Part shown: positions 8,658 through 17,493 of the stretch, piece after piece | Layout of the letters: each line of letters begins with the position of its first letter | Position numbering within the stretch: position 1 is the first letter of the stretch | Assembly: GCF_016820575.1 (NCBI RefSeq) | Contig: NZ_JAEMQH010000002.1 | Span: forward strand, 1,051,305 to 1,115,304 | Source: Marinobacter sediminum | GTDB lineage: Bacteria > Pseudomonadota > Gammaproteobacteria > Pseudomonadales > Oleiphilaceae | Direction of reading: 5' to 3' | Length of the DNA stretch: 64,000 nucleotides | The notes under the pieces: model-generated | What the model was told of the DNA's origin: nothing | The model's database searches: none | Seen by the model: the letters and a program-made list of their open reading frames with translations, nothing else | Program-made: the position numbers and the translations under genes

Positions 8658-10196
8658 TTACGCCCGGCACACCTGGTTTCGACCTGACTCCTTGGCCTCG
8701 TACAGCGCCTCATCGGCGCGATGCAGCAGGTCGGTCAGGTTCTGGTGCCACGTCTCGGGGGTTAACACAGCGATGCCCACGCTGATGGTCACCACATCCG
8801 CAACTGTCGACGCCTCGTGTGGAATGCTGAGAGCTTCAATTACCTGGCGGCAAGATTCGGCAACCTCGGTACCGTCAGCGGTATCTGGTAGCACAAGGGC
8901 AAACTCTTCCCCACCGTAACGCGCCGCCAGATCCGCCGGCCGATGCACCACCTCACCTAACGCATCCGCCACCTGTTTCAAACAGGCATCACCGGCCGGG
9001 TGTCCGTAGTGATCGTTGTATTCCTTGAACTGGTCGATATCCAGCATCACCAGCGTCAGCGCCGTTCCCTGCCTTACGGCTCGGCGATATTCCCGCTCCA
9101 GATAAGCATCAAAATGGCGACGGTTAGCAAGCCCGGTCAAAGAATCGGTAAGGGAAATTCTCTCCAGCTTCGCCTTGGCCTCGCGAAGTTCAGTGTTCTT
9201 GCGATCGCTCAGCAGGACATACCCGAAGACCAGCCCCGATAGCACGATACCCACCGAGCTGACGAAAAATGGAAAGGCACCTCGCCTACTTTGGTAAAAG
9301 TTGATGGACGGCACGGCCTCTACTACCCACTGGCGACCGGCGATATCAAACACCGGTGATTCGTACCGACCCTCAGAATGCCAGTTTTGGTCCGAGGAAT
9401 TTCCACTACTGAAAAGCAACACACTATCTGAGCCCGAACGATCATAGACTTCAAACAGGATGTCCTCATGCAGTTCCTCACCGATCGCCTGGTCAACCAG
9501 CTCGCCAACCCGGAAGACACCGTTAATAAATCCATAGTGCTGCACGCCGTCATTAAGCGCGCGAATGTCGGCTGGTGCCCGGTAAAGCGGTGCAAACACC
9601 AGGAAACCTTTCTGATTATCCGGTTCCTGTACCAGGCGAATACCTGCAGTGGCAGCAATCTTGCCCGAATCCTTGGCCGCTAGCAGCGCCGCCAAACGTA
9701 AGGTTTCACTGGCAAGGTCAAAACCCAGGGCGGAACGATTTTCGGACAAGGGTTCAATGTACTGGACCGGAACGTACCAGGGCCGCTCCTGTGCCTGCCG
9801 AAGGCCGGTTTCAGAGGCTTCCATGATCACAAAGTTCACAAATTCATCGCGCTGGCGAAGCGTAAATGCGGGCACATCGTCGTGCAGAACCAGTGGCGCC
9901 CAGGCAAAGGCCTGAATCGTAGGCGAGCGCTCAAGTATTCTTCGCGTGAGCACTGAAAAGCGCTGGGACGTCATCTCCGGAAGGACGGCTACTGCATCCT
10001 TGAGTGCATTGAGTATCTCAAGATTGAGGAGGACTTCGCGCTCAAACACCGCCGACAACTGGGCGATGTCGGCCTCGAACTCTTTGTTAATAGCGCGGGT
10101 TTCTTCCGTATACAAAGTGCGACCCAATACAAGGCTGAGGCCGACCCCCGCAATAAGAGCAACTACAGCCCACCACAACTTGCTCGATTTGGTCAT
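8658..10196 (-). CDS. Membrane-bound CHASE-GGDEF diguanylate cyclase
   Basis: 512 residues. TM1 (about 8-27), a periplasmic CHASE-like sensor domain (about 50-290, with [11 protein letters not shown] and a [12 protein letters not shown] segment), TM2 (about 306-328) and a C-terminal GGDEF domain. The active site is GGEEF (428-432) and an inhibitory RxxD site (RPAD) lies exactly five residues before it, so the enzyme should make cyclic di-GMP from GTP and be feedback-inhibited. CHASE domains bind small ligands outside the cell, so this links an external cue to biofilm or motility decisions. It converges on fabH with one base between the stop codons. Confidence 0.92.
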   Translation of the reverse strand: MTKSSKLWWAVVALIAGVGLSLVLGRTLYTEETRAINKEFEADIAQLSAVFEREVLLNLEILNALKDAVAVLPEMTSQRFSVLTRRILERSPTIQAFAWAPLVLHDDVPAFTLRQRDEFVNFVIMEASETGLRQAQERPWYVPVQYIEPLSENRSALGFDLASETLRLAALLAAKDSGKIAATAGIRLVQEPDNQKGFLVFAPLYRAPADIRALNDGVQHYGFINGVFRVGELVDQAIGEELHEDILFEVYDRSGSDSVLLFSSGNSSDQNWHSEGRYESPVFDIAGRQWVVEAVPSINFYQSRRGAFPFFVSSVGIVLSGLVFGYVLLSDRKNTELREAKAKLERISLTDSLTGLANRRHFDAYLEREYRRAVRQGTALTLVMLDIDQFKEYNDHYGHPAGDACLKQVADALGEVVHRPADLAARYGGEEFALVLPDTADGTEVAESCRQVIEALSIPHEASTVADVVTISVGIAVLTPETWHQNLTDLLHRADEALYEAKESGRNQVCRA

Positions 10197-10378
10197 CGCA
10201 GCTTCACTTTATTGAACACAACACGCGCCAAAATCATAAGTCTCCGGGGCCCCCGCCCAACCAGAAATCTAACGGTGCACTCTACGTTTTAACTCTAGAA
10301 CGGGATGTGAATTTTTGTAACTGATAAATAGCAGGTGCAGCCGGAAACTTTATTGTCGCGACCGGCCCACTTCCGTTA

Positions 10379-10398
10379 TACTGTCTTTTTATACAGTA
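10379..10398 (+). promoter_or_regulatory. LexA (SOS) box
   Basis: TACTGTCTTTTTATACAGTA fits the gammaproteobacterial LexA consensus (CTGT-N8-ACAG) with extended TA ends. It lies 27 bases before the ATG of the YebG-like gene, overlapping the expected promoter, so that gene should be repressed by LexA and induced by DNA damage. Confidence 0.92.
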
Positions 10399-10424
10399 TA
10401 ACGCATTCACTGCGAGGAGTGACC

Positions 10425-10700
10425 ATGGCGGTACAAGCAGTCTATTTTTCCGAGAGGGACGGCCTTGATATGGCGCTTAAACATCCTGACACCATGCTCT
10501 TTACGTCTAAAGCCGATGCCGATGCTCGGGATAAAATTCTGGAGCTGGCGGAAGAAATACAGGTATTTCTAAGCCGAAAGGTTGAAGGTTTAAGCGACGA
10601 CCAGGCAGAGCAATGTGCCATGGCCATCGCTGAAGAGCGGGATTTGTTCCAAAAGGCCCTGAAAAAGCCGGAGCTGCTGAACGCAGAATTTCAGGCGTAA
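10425..10700 (+). CDS. yebG: YebG family SOS-inducible protein
   Basis: A 91-residue YebG homologue: MAVQAVYFSERDG at the start, the TSKADADARDKILELAEEI helix and a second acidic helix ending in a LFQKALKKPELL region match the E. coli protein in order and size. E. coli yebG is a LexA-regulated gene of unknown biochemical role. The start at 10425 has GAGGAG 7 bases upstream and the LexA box 27 bases upstream; the in-frame start at 10335 would place the box inside the gene and is rejected. A stem-loop follows. Confidence 0.9.
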   Translation: MAVQAVYFSERDGLDMALKHPDTMLFTSKADADARDKILELAEEIQVFLSRKVEGLSDDQAEQCAMAIAEERDLFQKALKKPELLNAEFQA

Positions 10701-10715
10701 GATCGAATGTCAGAT

Positions 10716-10732
10716 GGGCAGCCTGGCTGCCC
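10716..10732. terminator. Stem-loop between convergent yebG and dabA
   Basis: GGGCAGC and GCTGCCC form a perfect 7-base stem with a 3-base loop in the gap between two converging genes. The following T-run is weak on both strands, so terminator function is plausible but not strong. Confidence 0.5.
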
Positions 10733-10735
10733 TAT

Positions 10736-13189
10736 TCAACTGACGTTCCAGTTACCATTCCGGTAGTGCTCCAACCCTCCATCTCCCCACCGAAACAGCC
10801 AAAGCCATCGATTCTCGACCAATTGCCTGACCTCAGTCTGCTGTTTCAAAACCCGCTCTATTCGTTCCGCCGGGGCATCAATGACCACATGAAGCCGGAT
10901 AGGCTCGTGCCGCCACTTTTTGCCGTCATGGACCGATTGAAATGACAAGCCCAGGCGCAAGTCAGGGTTATTACCCTCGACGACTCCCAGGTTTCCGCCG
11001 ACCACTGAATGCAGCAACTTGTTACCTGCTCCGAAGGTATCTGGAGCCGAGACTGATCCCAGATACTGCAGGTTAATCCAGTTGGCAACAATCATCGGTG
11101 CTGTCATCAATGCCTCGAGTACCGTGCCATCGTCATCCAAAACCGGATCGTAGTCGTGCAGGAAAACCCTGCCCTGGAGATCAATACCTCGAGTGCAAGA
11201 CCGCTTTGCGAAAATGATTGCCGCATTGTTGGCGAGCCCCCATTCAGGCCGGATTTCAGACCAGCTTGATGTTTTTTTCACCATCGCATCCAGCAAAGTT
11301 TCGTCATTAAGGCCATTGAGCCCAAGCGCGGTTGCACGTTCTCGGCGGGTGCGACGGCCCGCTTCTTCAAAGCTCTGCTCCAACCGAACCACAGCATCCA
11401 GATAGGCATTCGGGATCCAATCCCTCTGCAGGATTGTGACCCGGTCAGTTACCGTACAATGCTCAGCGGCAACGGCAATGGTGAAATCCGGAATACGAAT
11501 CCCTCTTCCAACCAGGCCAGCACGAATGACCGGATCGTTAATCAACTCAGCGGCCACACTGGCGTTCAACCCACCGTTCTGCCCTCCGCATGCACCACAA
11601 GCCAGGCTCGACTGATGCGGATTGTTGTCACTTTCGCTGCCGTGGCCCACGAACACCAATAACGACGGGAAGTCCTTAGTCTTCGACATCCCCCGGAGCA
11701 TTTTTTCAGCCAGGCTGACCCGCTCGCTATCAGAAACCGGATCGCCATCATGGCGGTGGTATAGGCGACGATTGGTCGGCGTATAACTCGGCTCCTTTTT
11801 TTCGGTTTGGTTCAGGCTGTCGCGGAGGAGCTTCCATGCCCAGGCCAGCCCGGTACTCTCCACCAAAGTGAAACTCGAGAAACTGCTGTACTTGGCTCTT
11901 CGAACCGACTGCCGGATAGTTTCGCGGGAATCTGCGGCTCTGCGGAGTCTCAGATCCTGCTCCGGACTGCCGGTGGAATCCAACAGTCGGTAGGCCGGAG
12001 CCAACAAGCCAGGCAGTCTGACTTCACTGTCTCTAGGCGCGAGCGTCTGGTGCATAATGGGCATGCCAAAGAACCCGGCAAAGCCTATGGTTTCAATATT
12101 CGCAGAACACTCCTCAAGACGACGTCGCATCAATTCTGAGCGGACATCGATACAGAACACCGCCTGAATCGCAGCAGGTTTGGAATGACGCGCTGCAGGC
12201 TCGGCGCCCCGGGCACTGTGAAACAGAGATTCAACCAGCTGGCGCTTGTAGCCGTACTCAAACGCCCGGTGCCAAACCCATGCCGCATCGTGGAGCGACT
12301 CCCCTGAGCCGGTAACAGGAGCATGGCTACGGAACCGGCTCCACGCCCGCTGCCATTTGTAGCGCTGGTCTGTGCTTGCGCCCTCCACTGCGATGGCCTC
12401 CCAAACCAGAAGTACGGCTAAGAGCTCGCCAGCCATGCTGCTTTCTCGTCCTTCAAGACCTTCTCTCCAGTCCACACCTCGGCACCAGGATGCCCAGCCC
12501 ACCAATTCGAACACCAATCTGGACGCGAGTTGATCAACGTCCGAGCCTGAAAGAGCAAGAGTTTTATGCGCCCAGGCATATGCTTGCAGGTGGTTCTTAG
12601 GAATCGACTTTAATTTTTTTCGAGCACGTTTAATGCCGACTTTGTGATCAAGAGTTAGGTCGTGGATGGACTGCTCCAGCCAGCTCTGAAACAACGAATG
12701 CGGCGTGTCTCGTAAAAAACCCTGTGACTGTCGCTGGTCAAAAAACAATCCGCATGCCCGCGCCACCTGCTCTCGAATCGTTTGGATGGCTGGCACGCCA
12801 CCAGCCGAGGAGATCTGGCTTAGCATTAACGGAGTAGCCTGACTTACGCCTGCCTCGTCTTTATCCAATGCCAGGAACAGCTGTTCAACCTGCAAATAAC
12901 TTCCCAGCTCTTCGATAGCCGCACTAAGATCCTCCTCTTTGATACGCCCACCTCGCCAGGCATTCCGATAGAAAGCCAGGGGCATGAGCAATGAGGTCTT
13001 TGAGAGAACGCCGGGTATTTGGCTGGCCTGCTCCGCCGGAAGGTGCCTGACACCCCACCATAGGTTTACCGCAATCCAACGATTCAACGGCCAACTGGGC
13101 GGAACCACTGAGCAAGACGGGAGTGCCTCGGGGGGGCGAGGCCACCCAGCAAACTCTGCTCTCTTACCGGACAAGGCTGTGTTCAACAT
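10736..13189 (-). CDS. dabA: DabA, zinc subunit of the DAB inorganic-carbon accumulation complex
   Basis: An 817-residue DUF2309/DabA protein. It works with the membrane subunit DabB to trap CO2 as bicarbonate in the cytoplasm using the proton or sodium gradient. The carbonic-anhydrase-like zinc site is present: Cys346 and Asp348 (AVFCIDVRSE), His516 (FVGHGSES) and Cys531 (SSLACGACGG), with the 15-residue His-Cys spacing of characterised DabA. The N-terminal IAVNLWW segment is typical. The ATG overlaps the end of dabB by 7 bases, so the two are translationally coupled. In a non-autotroph this would supply bicarbonate to carboxylases at low CO2. Confidence 0.93.
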   Translation of the reverse strand: MLNTALSGKRAEFAGWPRPPEALPSCSVVPPSWPLNRWIAVNLWWGVRHLPAEQASQIPGVLSKTSLLMPLAFYRNAWRGGRIKEEDLSAAIEELGSYLQVEQLFLALDKDEAGVSQATPLMLSQISSAGGVPAIQTIREQVARACGLFFDQRQSQGFLRDTPHSLFQSWLEQSIHDLTLDHKVGIKRARKKLKSIPKNHLQAYAWAHKTLALSGSDVDQLASRLVFELVGWASWCRGVDWREGLEGRESSMAGELLAVLLVWEAIAVEGASTDQRYKWQRAWSRFRSHAPVTGSGESLHDAAWVWHRAFEYGYKRQLVESLFHSARGAEPAARHSKPAAIQAVFCIDVRSELMRRRLEECSANIETIGFAGFFGMPIMHQTLAPRDSEVRLPGLLAPAYRLLDSTGSPEQDLRLRRAADSRETIRQSVRRAKYSSFSSFTLVESTGLAWAWKLLRDSLNQTEKKEPSYTPTNRRLYHRHDGDPVSDSERVSLAEKMLRGMSKTKDFPSLLVFVGHGSESDNNPHQSSLACGACGGQNGGLNASVAAELINDPVIRAGLVGRGIRIPDFTIAVAAEHCTVTDRVTILQRDWIPNAYLDAVVRLEQSFEEAGRRTRRERATALGLNGLNDETLLDAMVKKTSSWSEIRPEWGLANNAAIIFAKRSCTRGIDLQGRVFLHDYDPVLDDDGTVLEALMTAPMIVANWINLQYLGSVSAPDTFGAGNKLLHSVVGGNLGVVEGNNPDLRLGLSFQSVHDGKKWRHEPIRLHVVIDAPAERIERVLKQQTEVRQLVENRWLWLFRWGDGGLEHYRNGNWNVS

Positions 13190-14784
13190 GACTTTTCTCC
13201 CAGTGAAGCCAAACCGCTTTTTGATGGCAAAGTATCGGTATGTTGGTCCCGGATGCGGCGGGAGAGCCGAGCCGTCAGGCGATCAAACGGCAGCATAAGA
13301 TAGAATCCATGGCTGACATGGATTCTGAGCAACGTGGTGACACGGCCTTCAGGACTGAACGCAATCACTGAGGAGAGCAGCAAAAGGGTGAGTAACACCA
13401 GCGTGCCGATTACCAGGGCGCTGAACGGCAATTGGAACTGCATTGGTTGGAGAAGGACTGGATCCACCAGCCAATGCAGTGCGGCGTAGATGGGCAACAA
13501 CGCCAGGGCCAGAGAACTGAGCAGGAGCCTGTTGCCGATTGGGGTTCCGGAAGGAATTCCAGCTACCGCACCGCTGATCGCCAGAACCAGAACACCGCCC
13601 AGAACAGGGTTATTGCCAGCAAGACTTGGAATACCCCATAAAACCACAGCCGCCACACTTCCTGCAGTTAACGCCCAACTCAGGCGCAGCGGTGTACTGG
13701 CATTCCGGATTGGCATGACACTCGAGGCAGCCACCGTGCGACCCGATGCCAAAAACGAATGAGCTTTATAAAGGGAGTGTGCCAGCAGGTGCAGAAATGC
13801 GAGGGTATAAGCGCCCATACCAATTTCAAAAAGCATAAAGCCCATTTGAGCCGAAGTTGACCATGCCAGCGCGTGCTTCACAGAGGACTGGCTCATCATC
13901 GCCAGAACCGCAACAACGGCCGTAAGCCCACCGATAGTCAGCAACAGGAGATGCCCGGCGGTAAAACCCTCAAACACCGGGAAAAGCCGAAGCCAGAGGA
14001 ACCCTCCCAGGTTGATGACCCCCGCGTGCAGCAATGCTGAAACCGGAGTAGGCGCTTCCATAACCCGCAACAGCCAGCCGTGAAAGGGAATTTGCGCGCA
14101 CTTTAGAATGGCGGCAACCGCAAACAGAACACTGGCCGCATCCAATGCGAAGGTGCCGTAAGCCCCATTACCCGCCATCTGAAGCATTTCCGGAAGATGG
14201 AAGGTACCGTAGTGCCGGTACAGCAACAGCACCGCACTGATTACGCAAAAGTCCCCCACCCGGCTGATGATACATTTCTGGAGAGCCGCCAGCCGCGCCT
14301 CCGGACGATGCCCATAGAGTGTCAGCAAATGGTGCAAAGCCAGGCTGACGCCCACCCAGGCACCCGCCAGGACCAGAAGGTTATCGGTGAAGAGCAATAA
14401 CAGCACGCTGGCCAGTGTAGTCAGAAACCATGGCAAGAACCGAGTCCGCACTGGATCGCCCCGAAGGTAATTATCGGCGTATCTCAGGATGACCCATCCA
14501 ATGAAGGCAACCAGCAGCGCCATCCAGACCGCGAGCCCATCCGGATACAGACCAAACTGGCGACCCAGCTCAGGCATTCCTGCGCCCAACAACAACAGCA
14601 TGCCTACCATTACAGTCGACACCATCGACGCTTCAAAAAGGCGGGATGCTATCCGCCAGCAATGGTCCTGTTTTGACGAACTGCTCGTCCAGCCGCTGAA
14701 CGCCGCTAATAGCAATAAAGCAACCGGCAAAATCAGCCAAACCAGCAAGGCCGGTATGGACAAAAAAGTAAGATATTCCTGCAT
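13183..14784 (-). CDS. dabB: DabB, proton-conducting membrane subunit (NuoL-like)
   Basis: A 533-residue polytopic protein of the NADH-quinone oxidoreductase chain L / Mrp antiporter family, with about 14 hydrophobic segments. The core Proton_antipo_M helices are clear (KCAQIPFHGWLLRVMEAPTP, LLHAGVINLGGFLWLR and the Lys-containing SSVKHALAWSTSAQMGFM segment). It carries the ion flux that powers DabA. It is shorter than NuoL, as DabB proteins are. The start at 14784 has GGGGAGG about 6 bases upstream and begins directly with a membrane helix; a start at 14907 would add 41 polar residues overlapping the LysR gene and is rejected. Confidence 0.92.
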   Translation of the reverse strand: MQEYLTFLSIPALLVWLILPVALLLLAAFSGWTSSSSKQDHCWRIASRLFEASMVSTVMVGMLLLLGAGMPELGRQFGLYPDGLAVWMALLVAFIGWVILRYADNYLRGDPVRTRFLPWFLTTLASVLLLLFTDNLLVLAGAWVGVSLALHHLLTLYGHRPEARLAALQKCIISRVGDFCVISAVLLLYRHYGTFHLPEMLQMAGNGAYGTFALDAASVLFAVAAILKCAQIPFHGWLLRVMEAPTPVSALLHAGVINLGGFLWLRLFPVFEGFTAGHLLLLTIGGLTAVVAVLAMMSQSSVKHALAWSTSAQMGFMLFEIGMGAYTLAFLHLLAHSLYKAHSFLASGRTVAASSVMPIRNASTPLRLSWALTAGSVAAVVLWGIPSLAGNNPVLGGVLVLAISGAVAGIPSGTPIGNRLLLSSLALALLPIYAALHWLVDPVLLQPMQFQLPFSALVIGTLVLLTLLLLSSVIAFSPEGRVTTLLRIHVSHGFYLMLPFDRLTARLSRRIRDQHTDTLPSKSGLASLGEKSC

Positions 14785-14849
14785 AAACGCCTCCCCACAA
14801 GTATGCGATGTACTTTGCCGGGGATGAATTGATATAAAAAATGGTTTAT

Positions 14850-14864
14850 AACGATTGAATCGTT
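14850..14864. promoter_or_regulatory. Palindrome in the dabB/LysR divergent intergenic region
   Basis: AACGATTGAATCGTT is a perfect 6-3-6 inverted repeat, 33 bases before the LysR-gene ATG and 66 bases from the dabB start. It sits among A/T-rich sequence suited to promoters. Its place and dyad symmetry fit a LysR-type binding site controlling both directions. Confidence 0.5.
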
Positions 14865-14896
14865 CTCTTATGAAGAACACCTTTGAGGCCCCTTGC

Positions 14897-15805
14897 ATGC
14901 GACTCAATTACCACCACCTTTTCTACTTCTGGACGGTCGCGAAAACGGGCCACCTCACTCGCGCAGCCGAATCCTTACACGTGTCTCAGTCCGCTCTCTC
15001 TGGTCAAATTCGGAAGTTGGAAGACAGTCTCGGTTACGACCTGTTTATTCGGGAGAGACGAAGGCTGAAGCTTTCTGAAGCCGGGCGCGTGGCATTTGAG
15101 TATGCAGAAGAGATCTTCAGGCAAGGCGAGGAGTTGACCGAGCTGTTCCGCTCGGGCGCACAAACGAATCGGGAAAGCCTTAAAATAGGCGCTGTAGCCA
15201 CCCTGTCGCGAAATTTTCAGGAGGGGTTTCTCCGACCCTTACTGGGTCGGGAAGACCTGGAGCTCATCCTTCAGAGCGGCACTCTCGAGGACCTGCTTCG
15301 CAGGCTGTCCGCACACCGCCTGGATTTGCTGTTGTCGAATCAACCCGTACAAGGGGATGAAGAAAACCCCTGGCGCTCGCGACGCATCGCCCGACAGCCA
15401 GTAAGCCTGATTGGTCGCCCTGATAAAGCCAGCAGAGGATCTTTTTCAGACCTGCTGGCCAACCGGAGCCTGATCGTGCCGGGCCGGGAGAATAACATTC
15501 GCCATGCCTTTGACCAGCTCTGTGATTATCACAAGCTTAGCCCTCGCATTGTTGCGGAGGTAGACGACATGGCGATGATGCGGCTTCTGGCGAGAGACAC
15601 TCACCACATTGCCGTCTTGCCACCTGTCGTGGTCAGGGATGAATTGAAGTCCGGCGCCCTTCACGACTATGGCGCATTGCCCGGTGTGTTCGAGGAGTTC
15701 TATGCGGTCAGTATTCGACGACAGTTTGAGCCACCGCTTCTGACCCGTCTTCTGTCTCAGCCCGCAGAAGAGTTGCTGACCAGCTCGGCAAATTGGTCAT
15801 TCTGA
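14897..15805 (+). CDS. LysR-family regulator, NhaR-like, of the dab operon
   Basis: A 302-residue LysR-type regulator. The N terminus MRLNYHHLFYFWTVAKTGHL and the following winged helix-turn-helix (AAESLHVSQSALSGQIRKLE) are closest in style to NhaR, which responds to sodium or pH stress in E. coli. The C-terminal two-lobed effector domain is complete. The gene is divergent from dabBA with a palindrome between them, the classical arrangement for a LysR gene controlling its neighbour. The ATG at 14897 is preferred to an in-frame one at 14855, because known members start at the LNYHHL segment. The effector may be an ion or CO2-related cue; this is inference. Confidence 0.85.
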   Translation: MRLNYHHLFYFWTVAKTGHLTRAAESLHVSQSALSGQIRKLEDSLGYDLFIRERRRLKLSEAGRVAFEYAEEIFRQGEELTELFRSGAQTNRESLKIGAVATLSRNFQEGFLRPLLGREDLELILQSGTLEDLLRRLSAHRLDLLLSNQPVQGDEENPWRSRRIARQPVSLIGRPDKASRGSFSDLLANRSLIVPGRENNIRHAFDQLCDYHKLSPRIVAEVDDMAMMRLLARDTHHIAVLPPVVVRDELKSGALHDYGALPGVFEEFYAVSIRRQFEPPLLTRLLSQPAEELLTSSANWSF

Positions 15806-15902
15806 CTAGCGAATGTGGTGAAAGATGTCATCCAATCGACCTGGGCAGCCCCGTATACTCGAGGTCAAACACCTCAAACAATAAACGTATCGAGCCCCTT
15901 GC

Positions 15903-17390
15903 ATGACCAGATCCAATACCGCGTCGTACCCGTCCATTATTATCATTGGTGCCGGTTTTGGCGGGCTGGGAATGGCCATTAAGCTCAAAAAAGCGGGGAT
16001 CGATTCTTTCACGGTGCTTGAAAAAGGCTCAAGTGTAGGAGGCACCTGGCGAGATAATACCTATCCGGGCGCCGCCTGCGATGTTCAGTCCCACTTCTAC
16101 TCCTACTCGTTTGAGCCTAAACACGACTGGACCCGCAAATTCGGACTCCAGCATGAAATCCTTGGGTACATGGAGCATTGCGTTGAAAAATACGCATTGT
16201 CGAACCACATCCGTTTCAGCTGCCCGGTCAGCAAGGCCCGTTTCGATGATGCCCGCAATCAATGGAAGGTTACGTTAGCCAATGGCGAGGAACTGACGGC
16301 CAATGTGATGATCACCGCCACCGGTCAACTGAATCAGCCCGCCTGGCCCCAAATTGCAGGCATGGAGCGGTTTACAGGAAAGCTGTTTCATTCCGCCCGC
16401 TGGGACCACAGTTACGACTTTGCCAACAAACGCGTCGCGGTGATTGGCACCGGCGCCAGTGCCATCCAGTTTGTCCCGGAACTGGCGAAAACAGTGAAAT
16501 CCCTGAATCTGTTTCAACGTTCGGCCCCCTGGGTGCTTCCCAAACCGGACCGGCCGTTCCGACCGTGGGAGCAATCACTGTTCCGTGCCGTACCGGCCTG
16601 GGATCGCCTCTACCGTTATCTGATCTATTGGAAGAACGAAAGCCGGGCCCTGGCCGTTACCAAGTTCAAGGGTTTGCTGGGAATCTTCGCCCGCCAGGCC
16701 CGTCGTGAGGCCAGAAACCATGTGACCAATCAGGAAAAACTGAAACACGTGATTCCGGATTACCAGATCGGCTGCAAGCGTATCCTGATTTCCAATGATT
16801 GGTATCCAGCCATCAACCAGGCCAATGTCAGACTGGTGACCGACGCTATCGATCACATTGATACTGACGGTGTCGTCACCCGCGACGGTCAGCACTACCC
16901 GGTCGATGCGATTGTTTGCGGCACCGGATTCAAGGCTTCGGATTTTCTGGCCCCGATGGAAATCTCCGGTCGCGCCGGCATGAGCCTCAACAAGGCCTGG
17001 GAAGCCGGCGCGTCGGCCTTCAAAGGCATTACCGTGAGCGGCTTTCCTAACCTGTTCATGCTCTATGGCCCGAATACCAACCTTGCCCACAACTCCATCG
17101 TGTTCATGCTGGAATCCCAGATTCGCTACGTGCTGGACGCCCTCGAGGCCCTGAAAAAATACCCCGGTTCGGCCATGGATGTGCGCGAGGATCGGCAAGA
17201 ACGATTTTCGTCAGTCGTTCAGGAAGGCTTGGAGCACAGCGTCTGGAGCTCTGGCTGCTCATCCTGGTATCTGGATGCCAACGGTAAGAATACGGTGAAC
17301 TGGCCTGGGTTCACCTTCACCTACCGGCTGGCCACCCGCCGCGTGGACACCGCCGATTATCAGTTTATTGACCCGCCCCGGAACGCCTGA
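15903..17390 (+). CDS. Flavin-containing (Baeyer-Villiger-type) monooxygenase
   Basis: 495 residues. An FAD-binding GxGxxG motif is at the N terminus (IIGAGFGGLGMAIKLKKAG), a second dinucleotide fold (VAVIGTGASAIQ, NADPH) near residue 180, and a Baeyer-Villiger-like fingerprint FTGKLFHSARWD between them. GGTWRDNTYPGAACD is typical of cyclohexanone-monooxygenase-type enzymes. They insert oxygen into ketones or oxidise heteroatoms using NADPH and O2; in marine hydrocarbon degraders they serve alkane or ketone breakdown, but the substrate is unknown here. The ribosome site before 15903 is weak. It stands alone between the LysR gene and a GntR regulator. Confidence 0.88.
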   Translation: MTRSNTASYPSIIIIGAGFGGLGMAIKLKKAGIDSFTVLEKGSSVGGTWRDNTYPGAACDVQSHFYSYSFEPKHDWTRKFGLQHEILGYMEHCVEKYALSNHIRFSCPVSKARFDDARNQWKVTLANGEELTANVMITATGQLNQPAWPQIAGMERFTGKLFHSARWDHSYDFANKRVAVIGTGASAIQFVPELAKTVKSLNLFQRSAPWVLPKPDRPFRPWEQSLFRAVPAWDRLYRYLIYWKNESRALAVTKFKGLLGIFARQARREARNHVTNQEKLKHVIPDYQIGCKRILISNDWYPAINQANVRLVTDAIDHIDTDGVVTRDGQHYPVDAIVCGTGFKASDFLAPMEISGRAGMSLNKAWEAGASAFKGITVSGFPNLFMLYGPNTNLAHNSIVFMLESQIRYVLDALEALKKYPGSAMDVREDRQERFSSVVQEGLEHSVWSSGCSSWYLDANGKNTVNWPGFTFTYRLATRRVDTADYQFIDPPRNA

Positions 17391-17424
17391 GCGCACCTAC
17401 TGATCTCAGTCTCCTGATTCAGCA

Positions 17425-17452
17425 CTGACGGCGGCTTGCAGCCGACTATAAT
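17425..17452 (+). promoter_or_regulatory. Sigma-70-type promoter for the GntR gene
   Basis: CTGACG (17425-17430) and TATAAT (17447-17452) are spaced by 16 bases. The -10 is a perfect match and the -35 is partial. It lies 41 bases before the GntR-gene ATG, and the repeat described next begins right after the -10. Confidence 0.6.
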
Positions 17453-17454
17453 TC

Positions 17455-17489
17455 ATAGGATGATTGGTTTATTGGTTATAGGATGATTG
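17455..17489 (+). promoter_or_regulatory. Direct repeat ATAGGATGATTG, candidate GntR operator
   Basis: ATAGGATGATTG occurs perfectly at 17455-17466 and 17478-17489, a 23-base period (about two helical turns). It covers the likely transcription start up to 4 bases before the ATG, so a bound protein would block initiation or translation. Autoregulation by the GntR protein is the natural guess, though that family usually binds palindromes. Confidence 0.55.
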
Positions 17490-17493
17490 ACAC

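Noticed and set aside
7931..8713. 260-codon minus-strand frame over fabH
   Set aside because: The fabH frame has its full catalytic triad, so the opposite frame is a composition artefact.
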